Assembly (NCBI GenBank): GCA_963277665.1
Contig: OY728143.1
Location: 1,121,206,110 to 1,121,270,109 of the forward strand
Direction of reading: 5' to 3'
DNA from: Viscum album
Taxonomy: Eukaryota; Streptophyta; Magnoliopsida; Santalales; Viscaceae
DNA: 64,000 nucleotides
A program made the translations under genes and the position numbers. Positions within the stretch are counted from its first letter, which is position 1, and each line of letters starts with the position of its first letter. Below, piece by piece: positions 37,044 to 48,964 of the stretch. The notes beneath the pieces were generated by a model that did no database searches, was not told the DNA's origin, and worked only from the letters and a program-made list of their open reading frames with translations.

Positions 37044-38145
37044 ATGGCACCTGGACGTCGTCCCGGGTGGCACAGACATCCGAGGCCCATCAAATCTAGG
37101 TGGTCGATCAGTTGAGGATCGACCGAGAGGAGGAAGATAGCCAGTGGCAGAAATTCTCCGTTCTTTTCAGCGGCAGACCCTCAAGAAGTATGAGGGTAGT
37201 ATTTCGGATACAGAGATGGAGGGGTGGCTTGAGGAGCTAGGGATATCTTTTACCTTGATCCGTGCTCCGAGGGAGTATTGGGTTCCCCTAGCAGTCAGTC
37301 AGCTAAGAGGTGCGGCGCGACATTGGTGGATGCTCTACCTCAGAGAGATGATAGAGGCAGAGGTTCCATGGGATGACTTTGAGAAGGGATTCCGAGAGGA
37401 ATTCCTTTCTTCCATGATCAAGGAAGAGAAGCGGCAGGAGTTACTCTCCCTTCAACAGGGGATTATGTCGGTACGAGAGCTGGGGACCAAGTTCAAGGAT
37501 CTCTTGCACTTTGCTCAGGATCTCTTTCTGGATGAGGAGTCTCGGGCAAGACGTTTGGAGGAGGCACTCCGTCCTTCACTCCAGTATGCTATCACCCCCT
37601 TTTCCCTTCCGACGTACTTGGCAGTGCAGTAGAATGCAGAGGTTGTAGAGAGGATGCACTCGCTGGGAGGTGCACCGCGTGAGCTGTTTCAGCCTGGTTC
37701 GTCGAAGGGGAAGGTAGTCAGCAGTAGGTCTCCTACAATGGGACCTTCCAGGTTTAGGCCAGTGGGGAGCAGGCCCCAGTAGTTCCAGTTCAGATCATCG
37801 GGTCCTCATCCCTTTTCCACGAGCCCGGGACCGAGGTGTTTTTCTTATGGAGGTTTTGGGCACGTTCAGAGTCGGTGCCCGACCCGAGCTCCATACAGTG
37901 GAGTTGGGAAGATTCAGCGCCTACCGCAGCAGCACCAGTTGCCGGCGAGGCCCTTCCAGCAGCAGAAGGACCATGCTCCTCCGAGGGTAGACTTTACGGG
38001 AGGAGGCCGACCTCAGGGTGCTCCTCAGGGACCACGACCATGGCATGGTCAAGGAAGTGGACGAAATCAGAGAGGCAGAGGAGCTGGGCGTGGACAGTTG
38101 CACGCAACAGAGTTGGAAGCTCCAGCAGGACCAGAGGTGGTGTAA
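37044..38145 (+). pseudogene. gag: Gag of element D (frameshifted, with stops)
   Basis: Capsid/nucleocapsid-type Gag. It starts ATGGCACCTGG at 37044; a one-base frameshift near 37060-37070 moves it to the frame of the rest of the element. In-frame stops lie at 37138, 37630 and about 37780, and the frame closes at 38143-38145. The open stretch 37144-37632 (162 residues) is the Gag core, with WMLYLREM and FEKGFREEFL. One zinc knuckle at 37837 onward reads CFSYGGFGHVQSRC, with the second Cys replaced by Tyr. The tail is rich in Gln, Gly and Arg. Its core and knuckle number differ from Gag of A and B. Confidence 0.8.
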
Positions 38146-41100
38146 GGTACGATTTTTTTGTTCAGCACTCTTTTTTCTGATTTGTTCGATTCGGGAGTTT
38201 CACACTCTTTTGTTGCACCTAGTCTATCCCATGATTTGGGGTCAGATGTAGAGAGACTTTCCGTGACATTGGTATAGAGTACACGAGTTGGGGGCCAGAT
38301 CAGCGTATCTTGTGTTTGCCGGGGATGTGGGCTAATGTTGGGACCACATCTATCTAGTGGATACCTTCTTCTGTTACAGATGCAGCCATACGATGTCATC
38401 CTAGGCATCAACTGGTTGTTTTATGTTAGTGCCGTTATCGACTGCTTCTGGAGAAGAGTCGTGTTCTCCGACGTGGATGGGAAGAACATATTTTTTGTTT
38501 GCGAGAGGAGCTATCAAGTGGGAAGCCGGAATGTGGATCCTCTCCTTTCCTTGTTGAGTGGGTTATCGATGGTTCCAGCTGATACAGAGATGATGGATGT
38601 CCCGAAAGTTGTTGGGGAGTTCCTCGATGTTTTTCCTGAGGAGGTTGTGACTCTACCACCCCGACGTGGCGTTGAGTTCGGGATAGACTTACAACATGGT
38701 GCCCGACCGATTTCGATGGCCCCTTATCGAATGGCACCTTCGGAGTTGTGGGAGTTGCGGATTCAGATTGACAATCTGATGGAGAAGGGTTTTGTTCAAC
38801 CCAGTGTGTCGCCATCGGGTGCTCCAGTTTTGTTCATGAAGAAGGTAGATGGTGGTCTCAAGCTATGCATAGACTACCGAAGGCTGAACCAGGTAACGGT
38901 CAAGAACCATTACCCCCTTCCAAGGATAGATGATCTCTTCGACCAACTGAGGGGAGCAGGTTGGTTTTCTAAGATTGATCTATGATCAGGATATCATCAG
39001 TTGAGGGTGAAGGACAGTGACATCTCGAAGATAGCTTTCAGCTGCATGCATGGGCACTTCGAGTTAGTAGTGATGCCGTTTGGAGTTACGAATGCACCAG
39101 CTGTGTTCATGGGACTTATGAACTTTGTATTCCGAGAGTTTCTGGACCGGTTCTTCGTTGTGTTTATCTATGACATCCTGATCTACTCAAGATCAGAGGA
39201 GGATCACATTGAGCATCTCAGGGAAGTCTTGGAAGTCCTTCGACACCACCGGCTTTACGGGAAATTGTCTAAGTGTAAGTTCATGACACAAGAAGTACAC
39301 TTTGTTGGGGACACAGTGTCTCAACATGGAGTGTCAGTGGACCTGTCGAAGGTGGATGCAATTGTTTCTTGGGCAGCACCCAAGAGCGTGGCAGAAGTTC
39401 GTAGTTTCCTGGGGTTAGTATGTTACTATCGGAGGTTTTTTTTGGACTTCTCTTGAGTTTCTTCTCTATTGACATCTTTGACTAGGAAGAATCAGGTCTT
39501 CCTATGGAGCGATCAGTTCTAGAAAGAATTTGACTACATGAAGGAGAAGTTGGTTAGTGCTTCCGTGCTCAGGTTGCCAGAGGAGGGGTTATTGTATGAA
39601 GTGTTTTGTGATGATTCTGGCCTTGGTCTGGGGTGTGTGCTAATGCAGAAGAAGGGAGTGATTTGTTATGTGTCTAGGCAGTTGTTCCCTCACGAGCGTA
39701 ACTATGCCACCCATGACCTGGAGCTTGTAGCAGTAGTGTTCGCACTGAAGTTGTGGCAACATTACCTCTTTGGGGAGCGCTTTGTGGTCTTCTCAGATCA
39801 CAAGAGCCTGCGTTTTATCTTCTCCCAACGTGACCTGAACTTACGGCAGCCGAGATGGGTCGAGTTTCTCCAAGACTATGACTTTGAGATCTATTACACT
39901 GAAGGTAAGGGAAACGTTGTGGCTGATGCCCTGAGCAGGAAGTCACATCAGGAAGTAGTTCGGGAATCTGCTGATGCTTGGAAGGCAATGGGAGAGTTGG
40001 CTGCCTTTCACTTGGATGCAAGGGTAGAAGGTGTTAGAGGCTATTTGTTCCAGATGACGATGCAGTCCTCCTTGTTGCAGCAGGTGGAACAGTCTCATTG
40101 GGGGGACTCTGAGGCAGAGGTGATGCGGGATCGTGTCGATCAGGGGAATGCTCCAGAGGGATGGTCAGAGGACAACCGTCATTGGATTCTTTTCCATGGA
40201 AGGTTGTTTGTTCAGGAGGCGATGCGTGAGTGAGTTCTCCGTGAGTTCCATAGCTCGGCCTTAGCGGTACATCCAGGAGTTTCAAAAATTTACCGAGGCC
40301 TGAGGGAACGGTTTTGGTGGCCCGGGGTGAAACTGGCAGTGGCGGAGTTTGTGGCTAAGTTCCTAGTGTGTCAGCAAGTGAAGGCTGAACACCGTGTTCC
40401 TGGTGGTTTGTTGTATCCTTTAGATGTCCCCAAGTGGAAGTGGTATGACATATCAATGGACTTCGCCACATGACTACCAAGAGCTCAGGGTGGTTATGAT
40501 TCTATCTGCGGAGTGGTGGATCGTCTGACAAAATCAGCTCACTTCTTAGCAATCAAGGTGTCGGGCCCAGTGAGTACCTTAGCACAAAGGTATGTAGACG
40601 AGGTGGTGTGTTTGAATGGGGTTACGAGGACTATCGTCTCAGATCGGGATACTCGGTTTACCTCACGAGTCTGGAGGGGGTTACAACATTCTTTTGGCAC
40701 CCAGCTACGCCTTAGCACTACTTTCCACCCCAAGACCGATGGGCAGACGGAGCGAACTATCCAGACATTGGAGGACATGCTGCGAGCATGCGTTCTGGAT
40801 TTCAGAGGATCATGGGTGAGAAACTTGCCTCTAGTAGAGTTCGCCTACAACAACAGCTTCCACTCTACTATTGGCATGGCACCGTTTGAGGATTTGTATG
40901 GAAGGCCATGTCGTTCACCCATTTGCTTGGCAGAGGTTGGCGGGATAGGTGCTCTTGGGCCAGAGGTTGTGCAGAGCACCACGGAGAAAGTACAGCTTGT
41001 ACGTGAGAGGATGAAGGCGGCTCCGGACCGACCGAAGTCTTATTCTGATCGTCGGAGGAGGCCCTTGGAGTTCGAGGTTGGAGATCATGTGTTATTGAAG

Positions 41101-41493
41101 GTTTCCCCTCGACGGGGGCAGCAGAGGTTTGGGAAAGGGAGAAAGATCTCACCCAGGTTCATCAGACCTTTTGAGGTGTTGAGGCGAGTCGGCGAGGTGA
41201 CATATCAGCTGGCCCTGCCACCTCAGATGGAGAAAGTCCATGACGTCTTCCACATCTCCCAGCTTCATCGGTACATACACGATGACTCTCACGTTATCAA
41301 CTGGGGAGAGTTAGATATGGGAGATGACGCGAACTTCTAGGAGAGACCAGTTAGAATCAAGGATCGCAAAGAGAAGGTGCTACGTGGATGAACCATTCCC
41401 TTGGTTCGTGTGTTGTGGAGGCATGGCAGTGTCGAGGAGAGCACTTGGGAACGAGAGACCCAGATGCACGCTCAGTACCTGGATTTGTTTTGA
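38146..41493 (+). pseudogene. pol: Pol of element D: protease, RT, RNase H, integrase, chromodomain-like end
   Basis: All parts share one frame with the Gag core. Protease: LFDSGVSHSFVA near 38180. RT: 38600-39456, with [22 protein letters not shown] and MPFGVTNAP; the catalytic box reads FIYDILIYS, one Asp replaced by Tyr. RNase H: 39580-39950, with [13 protein letters not shown] and DALSRK. Integrase: about 40230-41200, with one Cys of the zinc-binding pair replaced by Phe (AKFLVCQQVK), then SDRDTRFTS and GQTERTIQTL. The C-terminal VLWRHGSVEESTWE block is the chromodomain-like end. Stops lie at about 38269, 38983, 39454, 39520, 40231, 40471, 41338 and about 41389. Chromodomain chromoviruses of the Tekay/Del type fit best. 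Confidence 0.85.
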
Positions 41494-42072
41494 CTTGTGT
41501 TTTTTCCCTTGTTCTTCTGAGCTTGTGTTGATGTTGTACTCTGTACCTTTAATATATGGAATGTTTGGATTGTCAGTTGTGATACCTTTTGTTCCCTTAT
41601 TCTCTGGTAATGAGTAACATGTCCGGATGTGTGGGGAAAGGAAAAAACCTGACCCTTAATCGAGATGCATTAATGCGAATGCGATTGAACCCATGCGGGC
41701 GAGTCAGTGCCACCTAAAGCGAATAATATCTCGACATACGTGAAGGAATTTTCCAAACCCGTGTGTTCGGGTACTGTGTTGGTTGTGTGGTGTTGGGGTT
41801 AGTGCGAGTTGAAAAATCCTAATGTATGAAAGTGGGAAGACCCAATTCTTAATCGAGACGCATTAATGAGGATGCGATTAAACCCGTGCAGGAGAGTCAG
41901 TGCCACCTAAAGCCGATAATATCTCGAAATAGGAGAAGGAATTCCTAACACATATGATTAGGGTTGTTGGTTGGGTTCCTGTTATAATGAGAACCCTAAG
42001 AGGTATCTTTTTGGGTTTCTCTGGGTTGGTTTTTGAATTCTCGGGGACGAGAATGTTTTAATAGGTATCTAA
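41494..42072 (+). repeat. 3' interior of element D with a 100-bp direct repeat
   Basis: Non-coding. Two copies of a roughly 100-bp block, 41651-41750 and 41839-41943, share CTTAATCGAGA...GCATTAATG and GAGTCAGTGCCACCTAAAGC. The segment ends CTCGGGGACGAGAATG, then ATCTAA before the 3' LTR; a purine tract as clear as in A and B is not seen. Confidence 0.75.
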
Positions 42073-45029
42073 TGTAATGGCCCGGACCACTCCGGCCCAT
42101 TAATTAGTCAAAAAGAAGGTCAAGAAGTGTCCTGGAGGGTAAAATGGAATTTTCCACACTTTCCAGAATTTTGAAACTACATGCCGTGTAGATTGAGTAC
42201 ACGCCGTGTACCCTCTTGCCGGGTATACCCCGTGTTGCACACTGTGTCCTTGCTGTGTGCAATAAATGGGTGCACGCCGTGTGACCAGTTCTACACGCCG
42301 TGTAGACCTTCCCCGCGTACGCGTTACCAGTCAATGGACATGTACCATGTTGGAGCCATGTCCTTGCCGTGTGCAATAAATGAGTACACACCGTGTGTAT
42401 AAACTACACGCCATGTAGTCCTTCCCCGCGAATGAGTTACCTTCAAACCGTGTGTTGACCAGTCAACGATAGCATAACCGTGTTGGAGGCCATGTGGAGA
42501 CCGTGTGAAAACGGCCGAGTACACGCCGTGTACCATAAATATACGCTGTGTACTTTTTCTTTTCACACCTATAAAAGGAGGGGTCCCTCCTCCTTTCAAC
42601 TCACACCTCTCCTTCCCTCTCCTCTGAGCAGAGCTCTCTCAAGAGACTCGAAGGCTCTTTCTTCCATAACCTTTTCGTCCGAGCTCCGATTTATGATCCG
42701 TCAGCGGCCACGGGATCGTAATGAGGAGGCGGAACTTCTGAGCTTGGATCTGTTGCCTTTCCTTCGGCTTTTCCTCTCTGACTTCAACCCAAGGACGTTT
42801 TTCCGGGACGCTGGCGAACGTCTTCTAAAGTTAATCCGGGGGAGCGTTGTGACCAGAACCTGTTGAGTTAGGGATCTTACCTTCGTCTCTCTAATTTGTG
42901 CATCATGCGGGGTGGGTATCCTTTTTGTTTTCATGAGAAATGGTTGAACCTGTAAATAAAGATAATAACTGGTTAATGAACGGGTATGGGAAGTTTGTGA
43001 TTGCTGTTACGTTACCTTTTATATCCTGTAATATTATGTTGTGAAATGAATAGGCTTATGCCTACAGAAAATCACTGATGTTGGGGGCCTTTTCTGGCAC
43101 AATTAAATGTTTCCCTATCTTTCTAGACCATTTTTGTGAGTGGAACTTTATTGAATGTGGAAATTGGTTAATCATGTAAAGATGACTGTTTAAATGAAAA
43201 TATGGAATCCTTGTGTGGTCACCCCGGTTAAACAAAATGGAATAATGAACATGCGGGTGTTGGCTTGGTTACATGGCATGTAATGGGGGTGTTTTGTGGG
43301 TTGATTTGGATCGGGTGAGCAGCAGGGATGAGGTTGACTTGGTTGTGGGAAGGTGTGAATGTTTAATGGTGATGGCCAGCGGGGCTGCAATAAATGGTAT
43401 TAAAGGGATATTGATGTACTGGTTTCGGTGTAGTTATGGTTATGGCGGTTGGAAGTGGGGCTGCGGGGTTGGGTTTTAATATGAACGGACTATGGGTTGT
43501 GTTTAATAAATAATAAATGTGGAAGAGTTAATGAATTATGGGGCTTTTTAATGAAACGGAAATAATAATCAATGGGTTGGTTGGTTGTTAAAAAGGGTTT
43601 TTTTTTGCTGCTTGTGTTTCCCTAACTTGTTTTGTGGATGGAAGGGATATGTTTTACGAACGATTGAAGTGGTTGGTTGTGGATAGTTTCCCAGTAGTTA
43701 AGGAACTAAATCAGCTATTTTCTGCTAAAACATGAAAACCTTAATGGGGTTGGGGTTGTTTGTTCTGTGCATGCTTCGCGGTAGTAGTGCCGAGACATGT
43801 TCTCATTTTCTCTTTTTAGAAACCATAAGTTGGGATGAGTGGTTGCTACATATATATATATATATATATCTGTATCTTTTGTGTTTTATTGCACCACACC
43901 CATGTTGATCACTTATTTCTGAACACTCCCATTTCATGGGAGTGGGTGTTTTCCCATAGTTACTAGCTCCTTCCTGCTCCTTCTCCCCTAGGCTGGGATG
44001 GCTTGAGGCGACCTTACACCCAAGACTCTTCAGGTAGGTTTCAATTGGGGTGATTAGGCCCAAGACCCTTCGGGCAGGCTTATAGGCTATATTGGATTGA
44101 GGCGACCTTACACCTAAGACTCTTCAGGTAGGTTTCGATTTCAGGACCAGGTGTCTTCGGGTGAGAGTTCTGTTACTATTACTGTTCCCAAGAATCTTCG
44201 GGATGAGGCCCAGGTGTCTTCGGGCGGGGATGTGGTTGTGGTTGTGAGGCCCAGGTGTGTGCGGGCATGATACGTAGTGGTGAGGCCCAGGTGTGTGTGG
44301 GCGGGATGTGTGGTTGTGAGGCCCAGGTGTGTGCGGGCGGGATACGTGGTTGTGAGGCCCAGGTGTGTGCGGGCGGGGAGAGTGTGACAGTGTCAGGACG
44401 TTCAGATAACTAATGGGAAATGGTGCGGGGTACCCAATACTCTTGTTCTTATACTATTACTACTACCTGTTGTGATTGTATTTTGGTGAGTGTGGCTGGT
44501 GAGGTTGGGTGGATAGATTTACTTTTTAGTTTTTCTTCTGTTGTTCTCACAGGACATTAGGATGTCTCCCCAATTGTGCACAAGAGCTTTAGGGTTCCCT
44601 ATTGAGTATACTTGTATACTCACCCTATGTTTACTTTCAGGTTTCCAGGAGGACTACCTGGGCCGTGCGGGACCCTACTAGTCAGATAGTTGGAGTTGTT
44701 GCAATTTTTGTTCTCTTGTTTTCTTTTAGTATTGTACTTTTGAGCTTTCTTGTACTTGTACCTTGTTATAAAATTGTTTAAACATACATGTGGGCTTGGG
44801 TTGGGTTTATTTATATACACTTGTTCTTTTTCCTTTTTGGTGGTTGACTTCTCCTATTTCCCGATCCTAAATAAAAAAAAAGGTAATGCCTCCCATATTT
44901 GTGAAAACTCATACCCTTGGTGCTAGTCGCCAACCCGGGGCCTACTAGAGGCGGGACACAGGGGTCATTATCTCCCTTTCACCATTGCCAGCTCAGGAGG
45001 GGCATCTTTGGTGGGAGGGGGTCGTGAAA
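42073..45029 (+). repeat. 3' LTR of element D, 2957 bp
   Basis: Starts TGTAATGGCCC and ends CGTGAAA before GGGGT. About 100 bp longer than the 5' LTR, mainly from extra units of the GC-rich tandem array at 44143-44380. TATA box at 42570-42577, U3 motif array at 42178-42555. The open frame 42480-42866 spans the TATA box and is not taken as a gene. Confidence 0.92.
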
Positions 45030-45034
45030 GGGGT
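45030..45034. repeat. Target-site duplication of element D, right copy (GGGGT)
   Basis: Matches 33810-33814. E's pol sequence continues directly after it. Confidence 0.85.
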
Positions 45035-45528
45035 TGTATCAATGTTGATGAGAATGTGACCATCAAGGAGACGCTTTTAAAGATCCATAACCTCTAGGGG
45101 AATGTGTTTCATGCGAAATTTACCCACTTGGTTCATATCCTTTGGTAACATGGTGACATGTAGGAGAGTACCTAGGAAGAAGAGTTTCAGATACATTCTT
45201 AGTTTTCAAAAAAAAAAATTATTCTCTTCACTAGTAACATTGTTCATTTTCTTTTTTTAGACATAACTATGATTATGAGATTGATTTAAATTGTTTCTGA
45301 TTTGGTATTACTATATATTTTTAGGTTTCTTCCTCCTGACTATTTTGGGAGCGTGTTGTGTCTGTTGTATCATTTCACAATATTCCATTAGTGAGGTGGT
45401 TGAGCTCCTGTGGTGTTGAGATCCGTGAGCTATACCACATGGGGTTAGTGTTTGTAAAAAATCAATTCTATTTCCTCTGTCTCTTCGTTTCATATTCTCT
45501 AGTAAGAAATGTTATTTGAGAATATCTA
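45035..45528 (+). pseudogene. End of element E pol and its 3' interior
   Basis: Resumes directly after the D target duplication. The stretch 45060-45210 matches D's pol end (41290-41480), including the chromodomain-like region, through many changes. The last part, up to AGAATATCTATC, matches the end of D's interior just before its 3' LTR. Confidence 0.65.
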
Positions 45529-48500
45529 TCATAATGGATCAAATAAAAGGTGATCAACCCTTTGTGTGTTTCTAATAACTGAGGAGCTCGGAGGAGGTTT
45601 GGTGAAATTTTGGAAGAGTTCGGTTTCTGGAATCTGTAAGTAGGGATATTTTACAATGGTTAATAATTTCAATGGCTGTGAGAGTATTTTTAAGGAAGTG
45701 TCATGAATCGGGGTTATAAAAATAATTAAATAGAAGTGAGTCTACTTTTTCACCAAAATCAAAACCCCGAGGATTGCACAACATGAGATGGGATTATAAA
45801 ACATGTAAATCCTTGATGCTTTAAATTTTATATCGATTTATCCCCTCATATTTTCCTCAAAACATGTGGAATTTCTGGTTCCTCTAAATTTATAGTTTCA
45901 ATCTACTCCCTTCTAGGAGTTTTGGAGATTTAATTGACATGAATCAATCATTAGGACACTGTCTTCAATCTATGGTGACAAGGGTTGTTCCAAGAAATGT
46001 TTTTCCATCATTTTCTAGTGGTTTATTATGGTTTGATAATTTTTACTCTTGTTATTATCTACAAAAAACTTTTTATGTTTTCCAATGTTTCTAATGGTAT
46101 TTCACTTGGTAAATGTTGGTGCGGTTGTTCCACAACAACCTTGGATTGATGTAGTTCTTACGGTAGAGGTGAACGAAATCTGCAGCACTGGTCTGTTCAT
46201 GTGCAAGGAAAATTGACACCCTTTTAAGGAAGTTGGTCAATTTATTATATAATTATTTACATGAAATCATAGAGATAAAATTATTTAGCATTTGGATTGA
46301 AATTAAATTTACCTAATACATGAACTATATTAAAGAATTTTTATTGATCGCATGGCGATGTTGTTGATTTGTACAATGATAACTATTTGCCTCTTGATTT
46401 TTTTTGGATTTTTTGATATCTATTCCATTAATGGATTAAAATTTTCATCATTATATAAATTTATAGAATAAAATGATTATTTATTTAATTTCGAATTTAT
46501 TAGATAAATTATTAAATGGGTATGTTTAATGTATCTAGATATTGATTTTTTTTTAAAGGTTAGGGCCGAAGCCTCATTTTTATTATTAAAGCAAAGAAAA
46601 GACCTCTTTAACTGGGTAGAGGGAGACCCATTACATAGCCCGTAGGCTGAGTGGGCATTTAGCCCATTACATAGCCCGTAGGCCCAAATTTTAGGCCCAA
46701 GACCCATTCTGTGAATAGTATTTCTACAGTACCCGCACTCCTACAGTACTGCACAATACCCGCCGCTGCTACAGTTCCTCTGCCACCGCTACAGTTCCCC
46801 TACCGCCGCTACAGTGCCGCCATTGCAACAGTATCTCTACTGCTATAGTACCTACTCTATTCATTTGAATAGTACTAGTACAGTACCTAGTCCATTCATT
46901 TTAATAGACTAGGTTTCATTTTTTTAGTATTTTCAGAGTGCCTTATGATTTGAAGTCATGAGTGATCATTTCCTATGAAGGCTAAATTCCATGATATAGA
47001 GCTAAGATCCAAGTTTCCATGCTTTTTACCAGGTACCTGTGACGTGATGTAAGATTAGGATGACTATGATTGGAGGGATGTTGTGGTATGTGGGGCGAGT
47101 ATGCCTAGATATGATGTGATTATAGAGATATATTTTGGTATATAGCATAGGGAGGCCTTGTTTTTGTGGATTTAGTTGACACTTATGATGACAAGATGCC
47201 TCGGGATACACATTCAGGTGTCGAAGAGGACATTGGAGAAGCTAACACGAGTTGATGTGTTGAGTACCAATTGCCAAGGAAGTTGGATGCATGTTTTAAT
47301 CTTTCGTTTGAATGATGGAACATTTTTTTGATTATTTTCTTTCCTTTCCTCACTATATGATGTATATGGAGGTGATTGGATCTATAACTTGTTTGGTATC
47401 TTAGGATTCTTTCCTATAATAAATTTTAATATAGAAAATGATGATATTAAAAAATGAATAAATGGTTTACTCATGGTGTTATCGTTTTCTGGGATGCAAT
47501 GCTAATATTATAATTTCGAGAAGACATAGACTTAGATTCCTTAAACTCGGAGGGAAAAAAACTTTATTATTCTTCTACTTTAACATAACATGGACATAAT
47601 AATCATTAATTAATGGTTAATAATTAATTAATGTAATGTAAAACTAATGAAAAATGTCTAAAATAACTTAATTCATCTCTTCAAATTGTTGTGTTCTTAC
47701 AGGATATCTAGTCTTAGTAGTGGTATCCAGGAGTTCATGAGATGATAGCTGTAGTTATGTTTGAGGCAAGTTTTTTCCCATAGTGTGGTAGTGATCTATA
47801 TTATACCATTAAAATTTTGCGTTTTTATATGCTACTCCACCCTATTGTGTAAAGATACTGACACCCCATATATTCTGACCCTAGGGGGGTGTTTTCCCCT
47901 ACATCATGGTGGTAGGATGGATAATTATATACCCCTTTTTAAATAGATCTATTCGATTGGTTATTATTTTTGTTGGTATGCATGATAGTTTTTTTCCACA
48001 TATATGTGTGTAGAGGAATGTAATGGTATGTGGTTATTACACACACTTTCATTTTGGATATATTTTCATAGGAAGTACTATAGTTATACCATGTATAGGA
48101 TGTGATTTCTTGAGGTTCCTTACATAGTGTGTGACCGATGAGGGTTTGATGTATAATACCTGGTGTATGATACTTGTTCTATGGGATATCATGGCTATAA
48201 AAAACTTCCTAGTTTGTTTGTATTATGTATATGTAGAGGTCTATTGTAGAAGGTGCATGTTATGGTCCTTTGCCCAGGTGTCTGTAGGGTAGCCTGAAGC
48301 TCAAGACGTGATACGATGGGGAAACGTGGATAACCAATGGTGATGTAGTAGCGGGGTACCTTTGATATTATTTATTATATTGTATTATTTCATAATAAAT
48401 ACATTGTTACTTTGTCTATGGTGAGTATTAGAACACAATATACATATTTAAGTGAATAGTTATTTTCACGTGTTATACACTATGCTTTAGCATGATTTCT

Positions 48501-48964
48501 TTCTCTTTTGCATGAGATTTTATGGGTGGTTCATACTGAGTATACCTTATTACTAACAATATGTATACATAAATTTTTTCTATTCAGTTGGAGTAGGGTG
48601 GAGTTCAAGATGGTTTCTACTAGATTGGGGTTTAGTAGGAGCTATTTAGGATTTTATTTTTTCTATCATCCTTACTTTTATATTTATAATTACTGTTTTC
48701 CCTTTAGGTGAAATAGTTCATTCATGTCATTAAATATGTTATTTTTTTATTATAGCCTGAACACGAGTTCTTTGGTGTTTGTCTTATCTCTCCCTCTAGG
48801 GTGTGTTCTCTTAGAGGGTGTTACCTCCCATCCTTGTGTTTATCATACCCTCGATTCTAGTCGCCAACTCGTGGCTTACTATAGGTGGAACTCAACAATC
48901 ACTAATTCACTTCTCCCACTTCCATTGAAAAATGGCTTCACATTGTGGGGAGGCGGTCATAAAA
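45529..48964 (+). repeat. 3' LTR of element E
   Basis: Starts near 45529 (TCATAATGG, worn from TGTAATGG) and ends TCATAAAA, aligned with D's TCGTGAAA end. It aligns with 4589-7931 except for a 380-bp block at 46541-46922 that the 5' LTR lacks. Length is about 3436 bp. Confidence 0.75.
46541..46922 (-). mobile_element. GC-richer insertion in the E 3' LTR with poly-T edge
   Basis: A 380-bp block absent from the other LTR of E. It starts with a run of ten T (an A tail on the minus strand), contains two copies of CCATTACATAGCCCGTAGGC (46628-46647, 46664-46683) and about eight CTACAGT-type motifs (46720-46860), and keeps many CpG. Flanks TAGATATT and TAGTATT may be a worn target duplication. It could be a retroposed non-LTR or SINE-like element, family unknown. 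Confidence 0.5.

Larger units (their letters stand above)
33815..45029 (+). mobile_element. Element D: full-length Ty3/gypsy chromovirus-like element, decayed
   Basis: An 11.2 kb element with 5-bp target duplication, LTRs at 33815-36672 and 42073-45029, primer site, gag and pol in the usual order (protease, RT, RNase H, integrase, chromodomain-like end). LTRs differ by several percent, many differences at CpG sites. Both coding parts carry stops, so D cannot move on its own now. It sits inside E, an older relative. Confidence 0.92.
4589..48964 (+). mobile_element. Element E: old full-length Ty3/gypsy element, host for F and D
   Basis: Two diverged LTRs (4589-7931 and 45529-48964) flank gag-pol remains that are all in the same order and strand as in element D. 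The interior is cut by F at 10959-32184 and by D at 33815-45029. Both LTRs align over their length with the D LTR: for example 7760-7870, 36520-36620 and 48780-48930 are three versions of one stretch. Flanking 5-mers at the two ends do not match clearly (ATTTT against ATTAC), so no target duplication is claimed. Confidence 0.8.

Noticed and set aside
42480..42866. 128-residue open frame in the D 3' LTR (with 34222-34494 in the 5' LTR)
   Set aside because: It starts upstream of the TATA box and runs through it, and the counterpart is cut short in the other LTR. No domain is visible.
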